A stretch of 64,000 bases of DNA. Source: Clostridia bacterium. GTDB lineage: Bacteria; Bacillota; Clostridia; Christensenellales; CAG-138. Both the position numbers and the translations under genes were made by a program. This document shows, one piece after another, positions 16,975 to 24,994 of the stretch (positions are counted from its first letter, which is position 1; each line of letters begins with the position of its first letter). Under the pieces are notes generated by a model. The model did not search any database. It saw only the letters and a program-made list of their open reading frames with translations, and was not told where the DNA came from. The stretch lies in the NCBI GenBank assembly GCA_017545535.1, contig JAFWMS010000032.1:1-64000 (forward strand), given 5' to 3'.

Positions 16975-17902
16975 GCTTTCCCGGGCGTTCTATGAGCAAT
17001 GGGGCGCCCCCATGCTTCATGAGCAGTTTCCCGAGCAGGAGGGGCTCATCGCCGTCGGCCTTGTCGGCAGCGGATCCGAATGCCTGGGCTTTGACGACGA
17101 GGTGTCCCGGGACCACGACTTTGAACCGGGGTTCTGCCTGCTGCTGCCCGGGGAGAATTTGATCGACCGGCGAACCGCCTTTTTGCTGGAGCGGGCCTAT
17201 GCAAAGCTCCCCAGGGAGTTCATGGGGTTCAAGCGCAGCGCGGTGACCCCCGTGGGCGGCGCCCGGCACGGGGTGCTGCGGACGGCGGAGTTCTTCACCG
17301 AAAAGGTGGGCGCTCCCGACGGGATACTGACCATGGACCAATGGCTGAAGCTCCCTCAGCAAGCGCTGCTGGAAGCTACGGCCGGGGAGATCTTCCGGGA
17401 CGATCTTGGCGAGGTCACGACCATCCGGACCGCCCTTTCGGCTATGCCCGAGGACGTGCGGCGGAAACGATTGGCGGGCCATCTGCTCGTCATGGCCCAG
17501 GCGGGGCAGTACAACTACCTGCGCTGCCTGCGCCACGGGGAGCCTGCGGCGGGGCAGCTGGCGGTGAACGAGTTCGTGAAGAACTGCATCGAAGTCGTCT
17601 TCCTGCTGAACAAAGCGTACGCGCCCTACTACAAGTGGAGCTTTCGGGCCCTGCGACGGCTTCCCAAGCTGTCCTTGACGGCGGAGACGCTGGAATATCT
17701 CTTGACCACGGGGAACGACCAGTCGCTGGCGGAATCGAAGTACGACATGATCGAAAGCACCGCCAGCGACATCATCGACGAGCTCCAAACCCAGGGCCTG
17801 ACGAAGGCCATCTGCGGCGATCTCGAAAAGCACGCCTACTCCGTCAACGACGGCATCGAGGACGGGGATGTGCGGAATCTGAACATTTTTTATGCCATAT
17901 AA
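16961..17902 (+). CDS. DUF4037 domain protein (nucleotidyltransferase-like)
   Basis: This 313-aa protein begins MNGLELSRAFYEQWGAPMLHEQFPEQEGLIAVGLVGSGSECLGFDDEVSRDHDF. The GSGSE..GFDDE...DHDF arrangement resembles the G-S and D-x-D metal site of nucleotidyltransferase-fold DUF4037 proteins. The C-terminal half is helical. The start overlaps the TPR gene by 14 bases; a longer frame would run deep into it. The target of any nucleotidyl transfer is unknown. Confidence 0.72.
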   Translation: MNGLELSRAFYEQWGAPMLHEQFPEQEGLIAVGLVGSGSECLGFDDEVSRDHDFEPGFCLLLPGENLIDRRTAFLLERAYAKLPREFMGFKRSAVTPVGGARHGVLRTAEFFTEKVGAPDGILTMDQWLKLPQQALLEATAGEIFRDDLGEVTTIRTALSAMPEDVRRKRLAGHLLVMAQAGQYNYLRCLRHGEPAAGQLAVNEFVKNCIEVVFLLNKAYAPYYKWSFRALRRLPKLSLTAETLEYLLTTGNDQSLAESKYDMIESTASDIIDELQTQGLTKAICGDLEKHAYSVNDGIEDGDVRNLNIFYAI

Positions 17903-17914
17903 AGGAGTTTTCCC

Positions 17915-18604
17915 ATGAAGATACAGGGCTTGCAAAAGATGACGCTGCTGGACTTCCCCGGCCGAGTGGCCTGCACGGTGTTTTTGGGCGGGTGCGACTT
18001 TCGCTGCCCCTTTTGCCACAACGGAGAACTGCTGGACGGCTCCGCCCCGGCTGTGATGGACGACGAGGAGCTCCTTCGCTTTTTGCAGGGCCGCCGGGGC
18101 CTGCTGGACGGGGTGGCCATCACCGGCGGGGAGCCCCTGCTCCGCAGGGATCTGCCCGATCTGCTGCGGGCCATCCGGGAACTGGGCTTTGCCGTGAAGG
18201 TGGATACCAACGGCAACCATCCGGCGGCGCTTCAGGGCCTGCTGCAGGAGGGGCTGGTGGACTATGTGGCCATGGATATCAAGAACAGCCCCGAACGGTA
18301 TGCCCTGACCGTGGGCCTAAGCAGCCTGGATCTCGAGCCCATCCGGGAGAGCGTTCGGCTGCTCATGGAGGGCAGCATCCCCTATGAATTCCGCACCACG
18401 GTGGTGGACGAGCTCCACCGGGCGGAGGATTTCGAAGCCATAGGCCGGTGGATCGCCGGGGCGAAGGCCTATTTTTTGCAGCCCTTCACCGACCGGGAGT
18501 CCGTGCCCTTCGAGGGGCTCCACGCCCCCACAAGGGAGAATTTGGAAAAATACGCATCTATTGCAAGGGTATACGTGCCCTATACAGCCATTCGCGGCAT
18601 ATAA
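17915..18604 (+). CDS. nrdG: Anaerobic ribonucleotide reductase activating protein
   Basis: This 229-aa radical-SAM enzyme installs the glycyl radical on NrdD. The [4Fe-4S] ligands are Cys27, Cys31 and Cys34 in CDFRCPFC. GGCDFRCPFCHNGELL, VAITGGEPLLRRDLPDLL and AVKVDTNGNHPAAL are typical of the NrdG2/PflA-like group. The ribosome site is AAAGGAGTTTTCCC. It lies 194 bases before nrdD, the reverse of the more common nrdD-nrdG order, and nrdD has its own NrdR-controlled promoter. Confidence 0.9.
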   Translation: MKIQGLQKMTLLDFPGRVACTVFLGGCDFRCPFCHNGELLDGSAPAVMDDEELLRFLQGRRGLLDGVAITGGEPLLRRDLPDLLRAIRELGFAVKVDTNGNHPAALQGLLQEGLVDYVAMDIKNSPERYALTVGLSSLDLEPIRESVRLLMEGSIPYEFRTTVVDELHRAEDFEAIGRWIAGAKAYFLQPFTDRESVPFEGLHAPTRENLEKYASIARVYVPYTAIRGI

Positions 18605-18647
18605 TCAGGGTTTTTGCTTAGGCCCCTCTGCATATCGCACCGTATAA

Positions 18648-18719
18648 ATACAAGATATTGTGTGATTTGTTAACAAACAACACAAGATATTGACATGGGG
18701 CCCCAAGATATGGTAGAGT
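18648..18719 (+). promoter_or_regulatory. nrdD promoter overlapped by tandem NrdR boxes
   Basis: Box 1 (18648-18663, ATACAAGATATTGTGT) matches the NrdR consensus ACACAATATATTGTGT at 14 of 16 positions. Box 2 (18680-18695, ACACAAGATATTGACA) starts 32 bp later, the usual spacing of paired NrdR boxes. A third CAAGATAT at 18704 lies 21 bp further. The -35 TTGACA (18690-18695) lies inside box 2, and TGGTAGAGT (18711-18719) forms an extended -10. Repression by NrdR is therefore likely. nrdR is not in the window. Confidence 0.78.
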
Positions 18720-18797
18720 AGCCATGCTCGGGTGCTGTGGCTGTACGCCCATTCTGCGCCCATCAGATTTTCATTCTACGACAGGAGAAGGACAGAT

Positions 18798-21209
18798 ATG
18801 TACCAAGTAAAGAAGCGGGACGGACAGGTCACCGAATTCGCCATCAGCAAGATCACCGGCGCCATCACCAAGGCCTTCGTGGCCCTGAACAAGGCCTATC
18901 ATCCCAGCGTGATCGACCTCTTGGCCCTCCACGTGACCGCTGATTTCGAGAACAAGATCCAGGACGGCTGCGTGGCCGTGGAGGACATCCAGGACAGCGT
19001 GGAGAAGGTGCTGTCCGAATCCGGCTATGCGGACGTGGCCAAGGCCTACATCCTCTACCGCAAGCAGCGGGAGAAGGTCCGCAACGTGAACTCCGCCCTC
19101 CTCAACTACAAGGACCTGGTGGACAACTATCTGAAGATCGCCGACTGGCGGGTGAAGGAGAACTCCACCGTCACCTACTCTGTGGGCGGCCTCATCCTCT
19201 CCAACTCCGGCGCCATCACCGCCAACTACTGGCTCAGCGAGATCTATGATCCCGAGGTGGCGGAAGCCCACCGGAGCGCCGCCATCCATCTGCACGATCT
19301 GTCCATGCTCACGGGCTACTGCGCGGGCTGGAGCCTGAAGCAGCTCATTCAGGAGGGCCTTGGCGGCGTCCCCGGCAAGATCACCTCCTCCCCCGCCAGC
19401 CACCTGTCCACCCTCTGCAACCAGATGGTCAACTTCCTGGGCATCATGCAGAACGAGTGGGCCGGCGCCCAGGCCTTCTCCTCCTTTGACACCTACCTCG
19501 CTCCCTTCGTGAAGATCGACAACCTTTCCCAAAAGGAAGTGAAGCAGTGCGTCCAGAGCTTCATCTACGGCGTGAACACCCCCAGCCGCTGGGGCACCCA
19601 GGCGCCCTTCTCCAACATCACCCTGGACTGGACCGTGCCCAAGGATCTGGAAAACCTGCCCGCCATCGTGGGCGGCAAGGAGATGGACTTCACCTACGGC
19701 GACTGCAAGAAGGAAATGGACATGGTGAACAAGGCGTTCATCGAGGTCATGATCGAGGGCGACGCCAACGGCCGGGGCTTCCAGTACCCCATCCCCACCT
19801 ACTCCATCACCCGGGACTTCGATTGGAGCGAGACCGAGAACAACAAGCTCCTCTTCGAGATGACCGCCAAGTACGGTACACCCTATTTCTCCAACTACAT
19901 CAACTCCGACATGGAGCCCAGCGACGTTCGCTCCATGTGCTGCCGGCTCAGGCTGGACCTTCGTGAGCTTCGGAAGAAGTCCGGCGGCTTCTTCGGCTCC
20001 GGCGAAAGCACCGGTTCCGTGGGCGTGGTGACCATCAACCTGCCCCGGCTCGCGTACCTGGCTGCCGACGAGAATGACTTCTACGCCCGGCTCGACCGGA
20101 TGATGGACATCGCTGCCCGGAGCCTCAAGACCAAGCGGACCGTCATCACCAAGCTCCTGGACGCGGGCCTGTACCCCTACACCAAGCGGTATTTGGGCAC
20201 CTTCAACAACCACTTCTCCACCATCGGCCTCATCGGCATGAACGAGGTGGGCCTGAACGCCAAGTGGCTACGGAAGGATCTGACCCATCCTGAGACCCAG
20301 CAGTTCGCCAAGGACGTGCTCAACCACATGCGGGCGCGGCTCTCCGACTACCAGGAGCAGTACGGGGATCTCTACAACCTGGAGGCCACACCGGCGGAAT
20401 CCACCACCTACCGCTTCGCCAAGCACGACAAGGAGGAGTACCCGGACATCATCACCGCCAACGAAAACGGCACTCCCTACTACACCAACTCCTCCCACCT
20501 ACCCGTGGGGTACACGGAGGACGTGTTCTCCGCTCTGGACATCCAGGACGATCTGCAGACCCTGTACACCTCCGGCACCGTGTTCCACGCCTTCCTGGGT
20601 GAGAAGCTTCCCGACTGGAAGGCGGCGGCGAACCTGGTGCGGAAGATCGCCGAAAACTACAAGCTTCCCTACTACACCATGTCCCCCACCTATTCTGTGT
20701 GCAAGGACCATGGCTACATCACGGGCGAGCACTTCACCTGCCCCATCTGCGGGCAGAAGACCGAGGTCTACAGCCGCATCACCGGCTACTATCGGCCCGT
20801 CCAGAACTGGAACGACGGCAAAGCCCAGGAGTTCAAGGATCGGAAGGTCTACAACATCGGCCGGTCCGTGCTGACTCACGTTGGCCCCAAGCCCGAGGGT
20901 GCGCCCGCAGAGAAGCCCGTGTTCGAGGCTCCCGCGGAAACGCCCAAGGCGGAGCCTGTAACGGAGGCCAAGGCATCGAATAGCATCCTGCTGTTCAAGA
21001 CGCCCACCTGCCCCAACTGCAAGCTGGCTATGGCGCTTCTCGACAAGGCGGGCGTCGCCTACACGGCCCTGAACGCCAACGAGAACAAGGAGCTGGTCGC
21101 TCAGTACGGCGTGAAGCAGGCCCCCACCCTGGTGCTCCTTAGCGAGGACGGGTTCGAATCCTACCGGGGCGTCAGCGACATCAAGGGCTGGCTCATGGGA
21201 AAGAAGTAA
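18798..21209 (+). CDS. nrdD: Class III ribonucleoside-triphosphate reductase with C-terminal redoxin domain
   Basis: This 803-aa oxygen-sensitive enzyme makes deoxynucleotides. An ATP-cone lies at residues 1-90 (VKKRDGQVTEFAISKITGAITKAF). Then comes the ten-stranded barrel with cysteines in LTGYCAGWSL and RSMCCRLRLDL. The C-terminal part has a zinc-type pair of cysteines (CPIC) and the glycyl-radical loop RITGYYRPVQNWNDG. A Pro/Ala/Glu-rich linker leads to a thioredoxin-fold domain from about residue 727. It carries CPNC (738-741) and the cis-proline segment KQAPTLVLL. Start 18798 is set by AGGAGAAGG. nrdG lies upstream and a TrxB-like gene downstream. Confidence 0.93.
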   Translation: MYQVKKRDGQVTEFAISKITGAITKAFVALNKAYHPSVIDLLALHVTADFENKIQDGCVAVEDIQDSVEKVLSESGYADVAKAYILYRKQREKVRNVNSALLNYKDLVDNYLKIADWRVKENSTVTYSVGGLILSNSGAITANYWLSEIYDPEVAEAHRSAAIHLHDLSMLTGYCAGWSLKQLIQEGLGGVPGKITSSPASHLSTLCNQMVNFLGIMQNEWAGAQAFSSFDTYLAPFVKIDNLSQKEVKQCVQSFIYGVNTPSRWGTQAPFSNITLDWTVPKDLENLPAIVGGKEMDFTYGDCKKEMDMVNKAFIEVMIEGDANGRGFQYPIPTYSITRDFDWSETENNKLLFEMTAKYGTPYFSNYINSDMEPSDVRSMCCRLRLDLRELRKKSGGFFGSGESTGSVGVVTINLPRLAYLAADENDFYARLDRMMDIAARSLKTKRTVITKLLDAGLYPYTKRYLGTFNNHFSTIGLIGMNEVGLNAKWLRKDLTHPETQQFAKDVLNHMRARLSDYQEQYGDLYNLEATPAESTTYRFAKHDKEEYPDIITANENGTPYYTNSSHLPVGYTEDVFSALDIQDDLQTLYTSGTVFHAFLGEKLPDWKAAANLVRKIAENYKLPYYTMSPTYSVCKDHGYITGEHFTCPICGQKTEVYSRITGYYRPVQNWNDGKAQEFKDRKVYNIGRSVLTHVGPKPEGAPAEKPVFEAPAETPKAEPVTEAKASNSILLFKTPTCPNCKLAMALLDKAGVAYTALNANENKELVAQYGVKQAPTLVLLSEDGFESYRGVSDIKGWLMGKK

Positions 21210-21233
21210 TAGAGGAAGCTATTGGAAGCTCGA

Positions 21234-21257
21234 TCCCTTTTCTTGAAAGAAAAGGGA
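21234..21257. repeat. 11-bp inverted repeat after nrdD
   Basis: TCCCTTTTCTT and AAGAAAAGGGA are separated by 2 bases. A wider imperfect pair (GATCCCTT at 21232 and AAGGGATC near 21275) encloses it. There is no T-run. It may be a partial terminator or a small repetitive element. Confidence 0.5.
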
Positions 21258-21329
21258 CCCAAAAGAACTTTAAGAAGGGATCATGTATTCCCTCCAAACC
21301 ATACATATTTCATAAGTTTCTCTTTTTGC

Positions 21330-21365
21330 GCGACTTTTTCTCTTTGTCTAAAGAGAAAAAGTCGC
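21330..21365. repeat. Perfect 16-bp hairpin upstream of the TrxB-like gene
   Basis: GCGACTTTTTCTCTTT pairs perfectly with AAAGAGAAAAAGTCGC around a GTCT loop, flanked by TTTTTGC and GCAAAAAA. There is no U-run after it on the plus strand. It resembles the T-rich hairpin repeats scattered in some clostridial genomes and separates nrdD from the next gene. Confidence 0.7.
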
Positions 21366-21390
21366 AAAAAATAAGCTCTGGAGAAAACCC

Positions 21391-22308
21391 ATGTACGACA
21401 TCATCGTCATCGGCGGCGGCCCGGCGGGCATGACCGCGGCGCTCTATGCCCTGCGCAACGGCAAAAGCGTGCTGGTGCTGGAAAAGCACGGCTTCGGCGG
21501 CCAGATCACCTACTCCCCCAAGGTGGAGAACTATCCGGGCACCAAGGAGATGAGCGGCAACGAGTTCGCCGACAAGCTCCTGGACCAGATTCTGTCCCTG
21601 GGCGCCGAGGTAGAGCTGGAGAAGGCTGTTTCCGTGGAGGAAGCGGACGGCCGCAAACTGGTGAAAACCGAGGAAGGGAACACCTTCGAGAGCCTTGCCG
21701 TCGTCATCGCCACGGGCGTGAAGCACCGGATGCTGGGCCTCCCCGGCGAAGCGGATTTGGTGGGCAACGGCATCTCCTTCTGCGCGGTCTGCGACGGGGA
21801 CTTCTTCTCAGGCCAAACCGTTTGCGTGGCCGGCGGCGGCAACTCCGCCCTCCAGGAGGCCATCCTCCTGGCCGAGAAATGCAAGCAGGTCATCATCCTT
21901 CAGGACCTGCCCGAGCTCACCGGCGAGCAGACGCTGCAGCGGATACTCAAGAGCCGCAGCAACGTACAGATCGAGACCAACCGGAAGATCGTAGGCGTGG
22001 AGGCGAACGACGGCGGCCTCACCGGCGTCACCGTAGAGGATCGCGTTACCGGTGTGCAGAAAACGATCCCCAGCGACGGCCTGTTCATCGCCATCGGCCT
22101 GATCCCGGAGAATGGCCCCTTCGCTGACCTCGCCGACCTGAATGATTACGGCTACTTCGCCTCCCATGAGGACTGCCTGACCCGGACCCCCGGGGTGTAC
22201 GTGGCCGGGGACTGCCGCAGTAAGTCCATCCGCCAGCTCACCACCGCCTGCGCCGACGGCGCCGTGGCCGCCCTGGCTGCCTGCCGGTATATCAACGAGC
22301 GAAAATAA
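21391..22308 (+). CDS. Thioredoxin-reductase-like flavoprotein with atypical cofactor motif
   Basis: This 305-aa protein has the FAD site IIVIGGGPAGMTAALYA, the redox pair FCAVCDGDFF and the C-terminal FAD segment PGVYVAGDCRSK, all as in TrxB. The second dinucleotide site reads VAGGGNSALQEAILLAEKC. The usual HRRxxxR that binds the NADPH phosphate is replaced by ILQDLPELTGEQTL, so NADPH use is doubtful. NADH, ferredoxin or another donor is possible. The gene lies 181 bases after the NrdD-redoxin fusion, a plausible substrate. Confidence 0.85.
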   Translation: MYDIIVIGGGPAGMTAALYALRNGKSVLVLEKHGFGGQITYSPKVENYPGTKEMSGNEFADKLLDQILSLGAEVELEKAVSVEEADGRKLVKTEEGNTFESLAVVIATGVKHRMLGLPGEADLVGNGISFCAVCDGDFFSGQTVCVAGGGNSALQEAILLAEKCKQVIILQDLPELTGEQTLQRILKSRSNVQIETNRKIVGVEANDGGLTGVTVEDRVTGVQKTIPSDGLFIAIGLIPENGPFADLADLNDYGYFASHEDCLTRTPGVYVAGDCRSKSIRQLTTACADGAVAALAACRYINERK

Positions 22309-22330
22309 TCAAAGCCCGCTTTGCAGCAAA

Positions 22331-22379
22331 AACGCCTCTGTATCGGACAACGCTTCACCCGATACAGAGGCGTTTTTTG
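22331..22379. terminator. Bidirectional 16-bp terminator
   Basis: AACGCCTCTGTATCGG pairs perfectly with CCGATACAGAGGCGTT, with T-runs on both outer sides. It ends the TrxB-like gene and the converging YczE-like operon. Confidence 0.92.
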
Positions 22380-22399
22380 AACAGGATATCTTCGCGCAT

Positions 22400-23095
22400 T
22401 CAGGTCCTAAAGAGCAAAACCTGGATGGAGTCCTTCAGCCGCTGATGCTTCACGGCGGTGGCGTCGAAGCGCACGGATCGAAAGGCCAGCTGCATGATGG
22501 GCCCCGCGGCGAAGGCGCAGATCAAGGTCCCGACCCCTACGGGACCCCCCAGCAGCCAGCCGATCAGGGTGGCGGAGCTCAACAAACCGATGCTGACGGC
22601 CCCGATGGGCACGCGCCGCATGCGCTTTGCCAGCCCCACCAACAGCGTGTCCCTTGGCCCGCAGCCCAGGGCGGCCAGCATATAGGTGTATTGGGTATAG
22701 GCGAGGACCACCAGCCCCAGGAACATGACGGGGATCCCGGTGAGTAAAGAACCGCACTTGGGCACGGGATGGAGCCAGTTGAAGAAATCCACGGATTTGC
22801 CCACCACGAAGGCGTCGATGAACATGGCGATGCCGATGGGCTCCTTGAGCAAAACGTCGATCCCCAGGATGGTCAGCGACACGGCCACGGAGGCGGTGCC
22901 GTAGAGGATGCCCACTGTCTTGGAGATACCCAAATTCAGCACATCCCAGGGGGCTGCGCCCAGATTCGCCTGAATGGTCAGGTATATGCCGAAGCCGTTC
23001 ACGAACAGGCTCCCCACCGCTAACAGCATGTTGAGGAGGATAGCTCCCGGCGTTTTATTTTTTTGCAGTTCCGCCCACATATCCCTGTCCTTCAT
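22400..23095 (-). CDS. YczE/YitT-like integral membrane protein
   Basis: This 231-aa protein has five to six hydrophobic segments (ILLNMLLAVGSLFVNGFGIYLTI, ASVAVSLTILGIDVLL, IPVMFLGLVVLAYTQYTYML, GAVSIGLLSSATLIGWLLGG). QANLGAAPWDVLNLGISKTVG and ALGCGPRDTLLVGLAKR are characteristic of the YczE group of the YczE/YyaS/YitT family. B. subtilis YczE lies beside sfp and affects lipopeptide production; its molecular role is unknown. The gene is last in the leftward operon, 18 bases after the CapK-like gene. Confidence 0.78.
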   Translation of the reverse strand: MKDRDMWAELQKNKTPGAILLNMLLAVGSLFVNGFGIYLTIQANLGAAPWDVLNLGISKTVGILYGTASVAVSLTILGIDVLLKEPIGIAMFIDAFVVGKSVDFFNWLHPVPKCGSLLTGIPVMFLGLVVLAYTQYTYMLAALGCGPRDTLLVGLAKRMRRVPIGAVSIGLLSSATLIGWLLGGPVGVGTLICAFAAGPIMQLAFRSVRFDATAVKHQRLKDSIQVLLFRT

Positions 23096-23113
23096 CCCTG
23101 CATCTTTGATATC

Positions 23114-24436
23114 CTAAAATCCCTTGTACACGTGCTTGAATTTCCCGCTGACGGGATCGGCCTGGGGCAAGTCATCGGCAAGAAGGATCTCCACCGACAG
23201 CCCCTTGCTCTCGAAGAACGATCGCAGCTCACCCTTCGCTGTCTGAAAGGCCGATCCTCGATCGTCGGCCGCCAGCCGCAGCTCCAAAACGTCCGGCGAA
23301 CGCTGCACCAGCTGGAATCGGCGGACCATAGGCACCTCCTCCAACACTTTATAGAGGGACATGGGAGCCACCGAGACACCGCCCGAAAAGGTCAAAATAT
23401 CGTCGGTCCGGCCCTCGATCTCAAGCCACCGGGTGGTCCGACCGCAGGGGCAGGGCTCCTCATGGACGATCACCCGGTCCGTAAGCTCATAGCGGAGGAA
23501 GGGCTGGATACGGTTAGAAAGGTTGGTGATGAACACCCTGTCGGACTGAACACCGGGGGCCACGGACCGGCCCTCCCGGTCCACGTGCTCCAAAATGACC
23601 CAGTCCTCGTTGATATGCAGGTGCCCCTCCCTGCATTCGCAGGCGATCTCCCCGCCCTCGGTGCAGGAGTAGTGGGTCTGCACATAGCAGCCGAACCGAT
23701 CCTTCAGTTTTTGCCGGATGGGGTCTGTCAGCAGCTCTCCACCGGTGATGACCACGTCCGGACGGATGTCCAGGCCCCGGCAATCGGCCAGCAGGGCCAG
23801 GTTGGAGGGATAGCCGCTGAGCATGGCGGGCTGAAAGCCGTTCAGCGCCCTCACGATCTCCGCTTCCGACCCGTTCACGTCCACGGTGATCTTGGTCTGC
23901 TTGCGAGGCATCTGCAGCTGTAAATACCGGGACATGCCGCAAGCCAGGTAAAACCCATTATCGGCGAAGACCCCGGCGGTCCTCTTCCCGTGGGCCATAA
24001 ACCTTTTGAAATCCTCCCTGCGGGCAAAGGTGCGGAAAGCAGCCACGGCGGAGGCCACGTCCACGGCGCCCTGGTCGTACAGCACCACGGCGGGATGACC
24101 GGTGGAGCCGGAGGTCTTGAAAACGAGATATTTCCCGTCCAGCATCCGGCCCACGTTATCGAGGTCCTGAATAAACGCCTGGACCCGAGCCATGGAAACG
24201 CTGCGGTCCGTCAAGACCTCGTCGAAATGGGCCATGAGCTCCGGCTTTGTGACGGGCGGCAAGTCGGACAGCATCCAGCCGTTCCCCAGCCCTTTGTACA
24301 ACTCCCCATAGAAGGGGCTGTGCTCCCGGGCGTACCGGACCAGGGCTCTGAGGCGCTTTTGCTGCAGCCTCTCCAGCGTCTCCCGGGGGCCCCTATCCTT
24401 TCCATAGGTTTTCAGCATGGCGCCCAAAAGGCTCAT
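23114..24436 (-). CDS. CapK/PaaK-like adenylate-forming enzyme
   Basis: This 440-aa member of the phenylacetate-CoA ligase/coenzyme F390 synthetase family would activate a carboxylate with ATP. The phosphate-binding loop is VFKTSGSTGHPAVVLYD. Other motifs are DVVITGGELLTDPIRQKL, THYSCTEGGEIACEC, LRYELTDRVIV (followed by a CPCGRTTRW cysteine pair) and IEGRTDDILTFSGG. The start at 24436 is chosen because it forms an ATGA overlap with the nitroreductase stop. The longer upstream frame runs antisense-like through that gene. The substrate is unknown and the operon does not look like phenylacetate catabolism. Confidence 0.8.
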   Translation of the reverse strand: MSLLGAMLKTYGKDRGPRETLERLQQKRLRALVRYAREHSPFYGELYKGLGNGWMLSDLPPVTKPELMAHFDEVLTDRSVSMARVQAFIQDLDNVGRMLDGKYLVFKTSGSTGHPAVVLYDQGAVDVASAVAAFRTFARREDFKRFMAHGKRTAGVFADNGFYLACGMSRYLQLQMPRKQTKITVDVNGSEAEIVRALNGFQPAMLSGYPSNLALLADCRGLDIRPDVVITGGELLTDPIRQKLKDRFGCYVQTHYSCTEGGEIACECREGHLHINEDWVILEHVDREGRSVAPGVQSDRVFITNLSNRIQPFLRYELTDRVIVHEEPCPCGRTTRWLEIEGRTDDILTFSGGVSVAPMSLYKVLEEVPMVRRFQLVQRSPDVLELRLAADDRGSAFQTAKGELRSFFESKGLSVEILLADDLPQADPVSGKFKHVYKGF

Positions 24437-24978
24437 CGAACATCCTCCCCATCGGTCCGAAAACCGTTGAACCAGGCCCGCTCCGAGGCCGGTTTCTTTT
24501 TCGGCGGGATGGGCGCCGAGACGGCGACGCCCACGGGCAGGACGCAGATCAGCTCGTAATTCTCTGGGACGCCCAGGATGCGAGCCATCCTTTGGCCGAT
24601 GCGGTCCTCGTCGGTGATATGGCCCTCGTACCAGCAGCTCTGATACCCCAGGGCCGTGATGGCGAGAAGCATGTTCTCGATGGCGGCCCCGTAGTCCTGG
24701 ACGGAGAAGCACCTGTCCCGATAAGCCACGATCCGCTCCGTCAGCACGCAGATCATGGCGGGGGCGGTCTCCCCCACGGACGGGTCGATGACCTCACGGA
24801 GCCTTTGGAGCATGGCCGGATCGTCCACCGCGATCAAACTCACGGTCTGCTTGTTGCATCCCGAGGGCGCGGCAAGGCCCGCGCTCAATATGGTGACAAG
24901 ATCCGCCCGGGGCACAGGGTCCGGCCGATACTTTCCCCGATAGCTGTGGCGATTCATGATGGCTTCGATGGCATCCAT
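24433..24978 (-). CDS. Nitroreductase family FMN protein
   Basis: This 181-aa flavoprotein has the FMN-contact N-terminus AIMNRHSYRGKYRPDPV, then AGLAAPSGCNKQTVSLIAV and AAIENMLLAITALGYQSCWYEGHI. The C-terminus is ELICVLPVGVAVSAPIPPKKKP. Together these mark the NfsA/FRP-like superfamily, enzymes that reduce nitro groups, quinones or other electron acceptors with NAD(P)H. It overlaps the CapK-like gene by 4 bases and lies 16 bases after the PIG-L gene, so it is translationally tied to the operon. The physiological substrate is unknown. Confidence 0.85.
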   Translation of the reverse strand: MDAIEAIMNRHSYRGKYRPDPVPRADLVTILSAGLAAPSGCNKQTVSLIAVDDPAMLQRLREVIDPSVGETAPAMICVLTERIVAYRDRCFSVQDYGAAIENMLLAITALGYQSCWYEGHITDEDRIGQRMARILGVPENYELICVLPVGVAVSAPIPPKKKPASERAWFNGFRTDGEDVR

Positions 24979-24994
24979 ATCGTTCCTCCGATAT

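Noticed and set aside
23114..24712. Extended N-terminus of the CapK-like protein
   Set aside because: The extra 92 codons run out of frame through the nitroreductase gene; the ATGA overlap start is natural.
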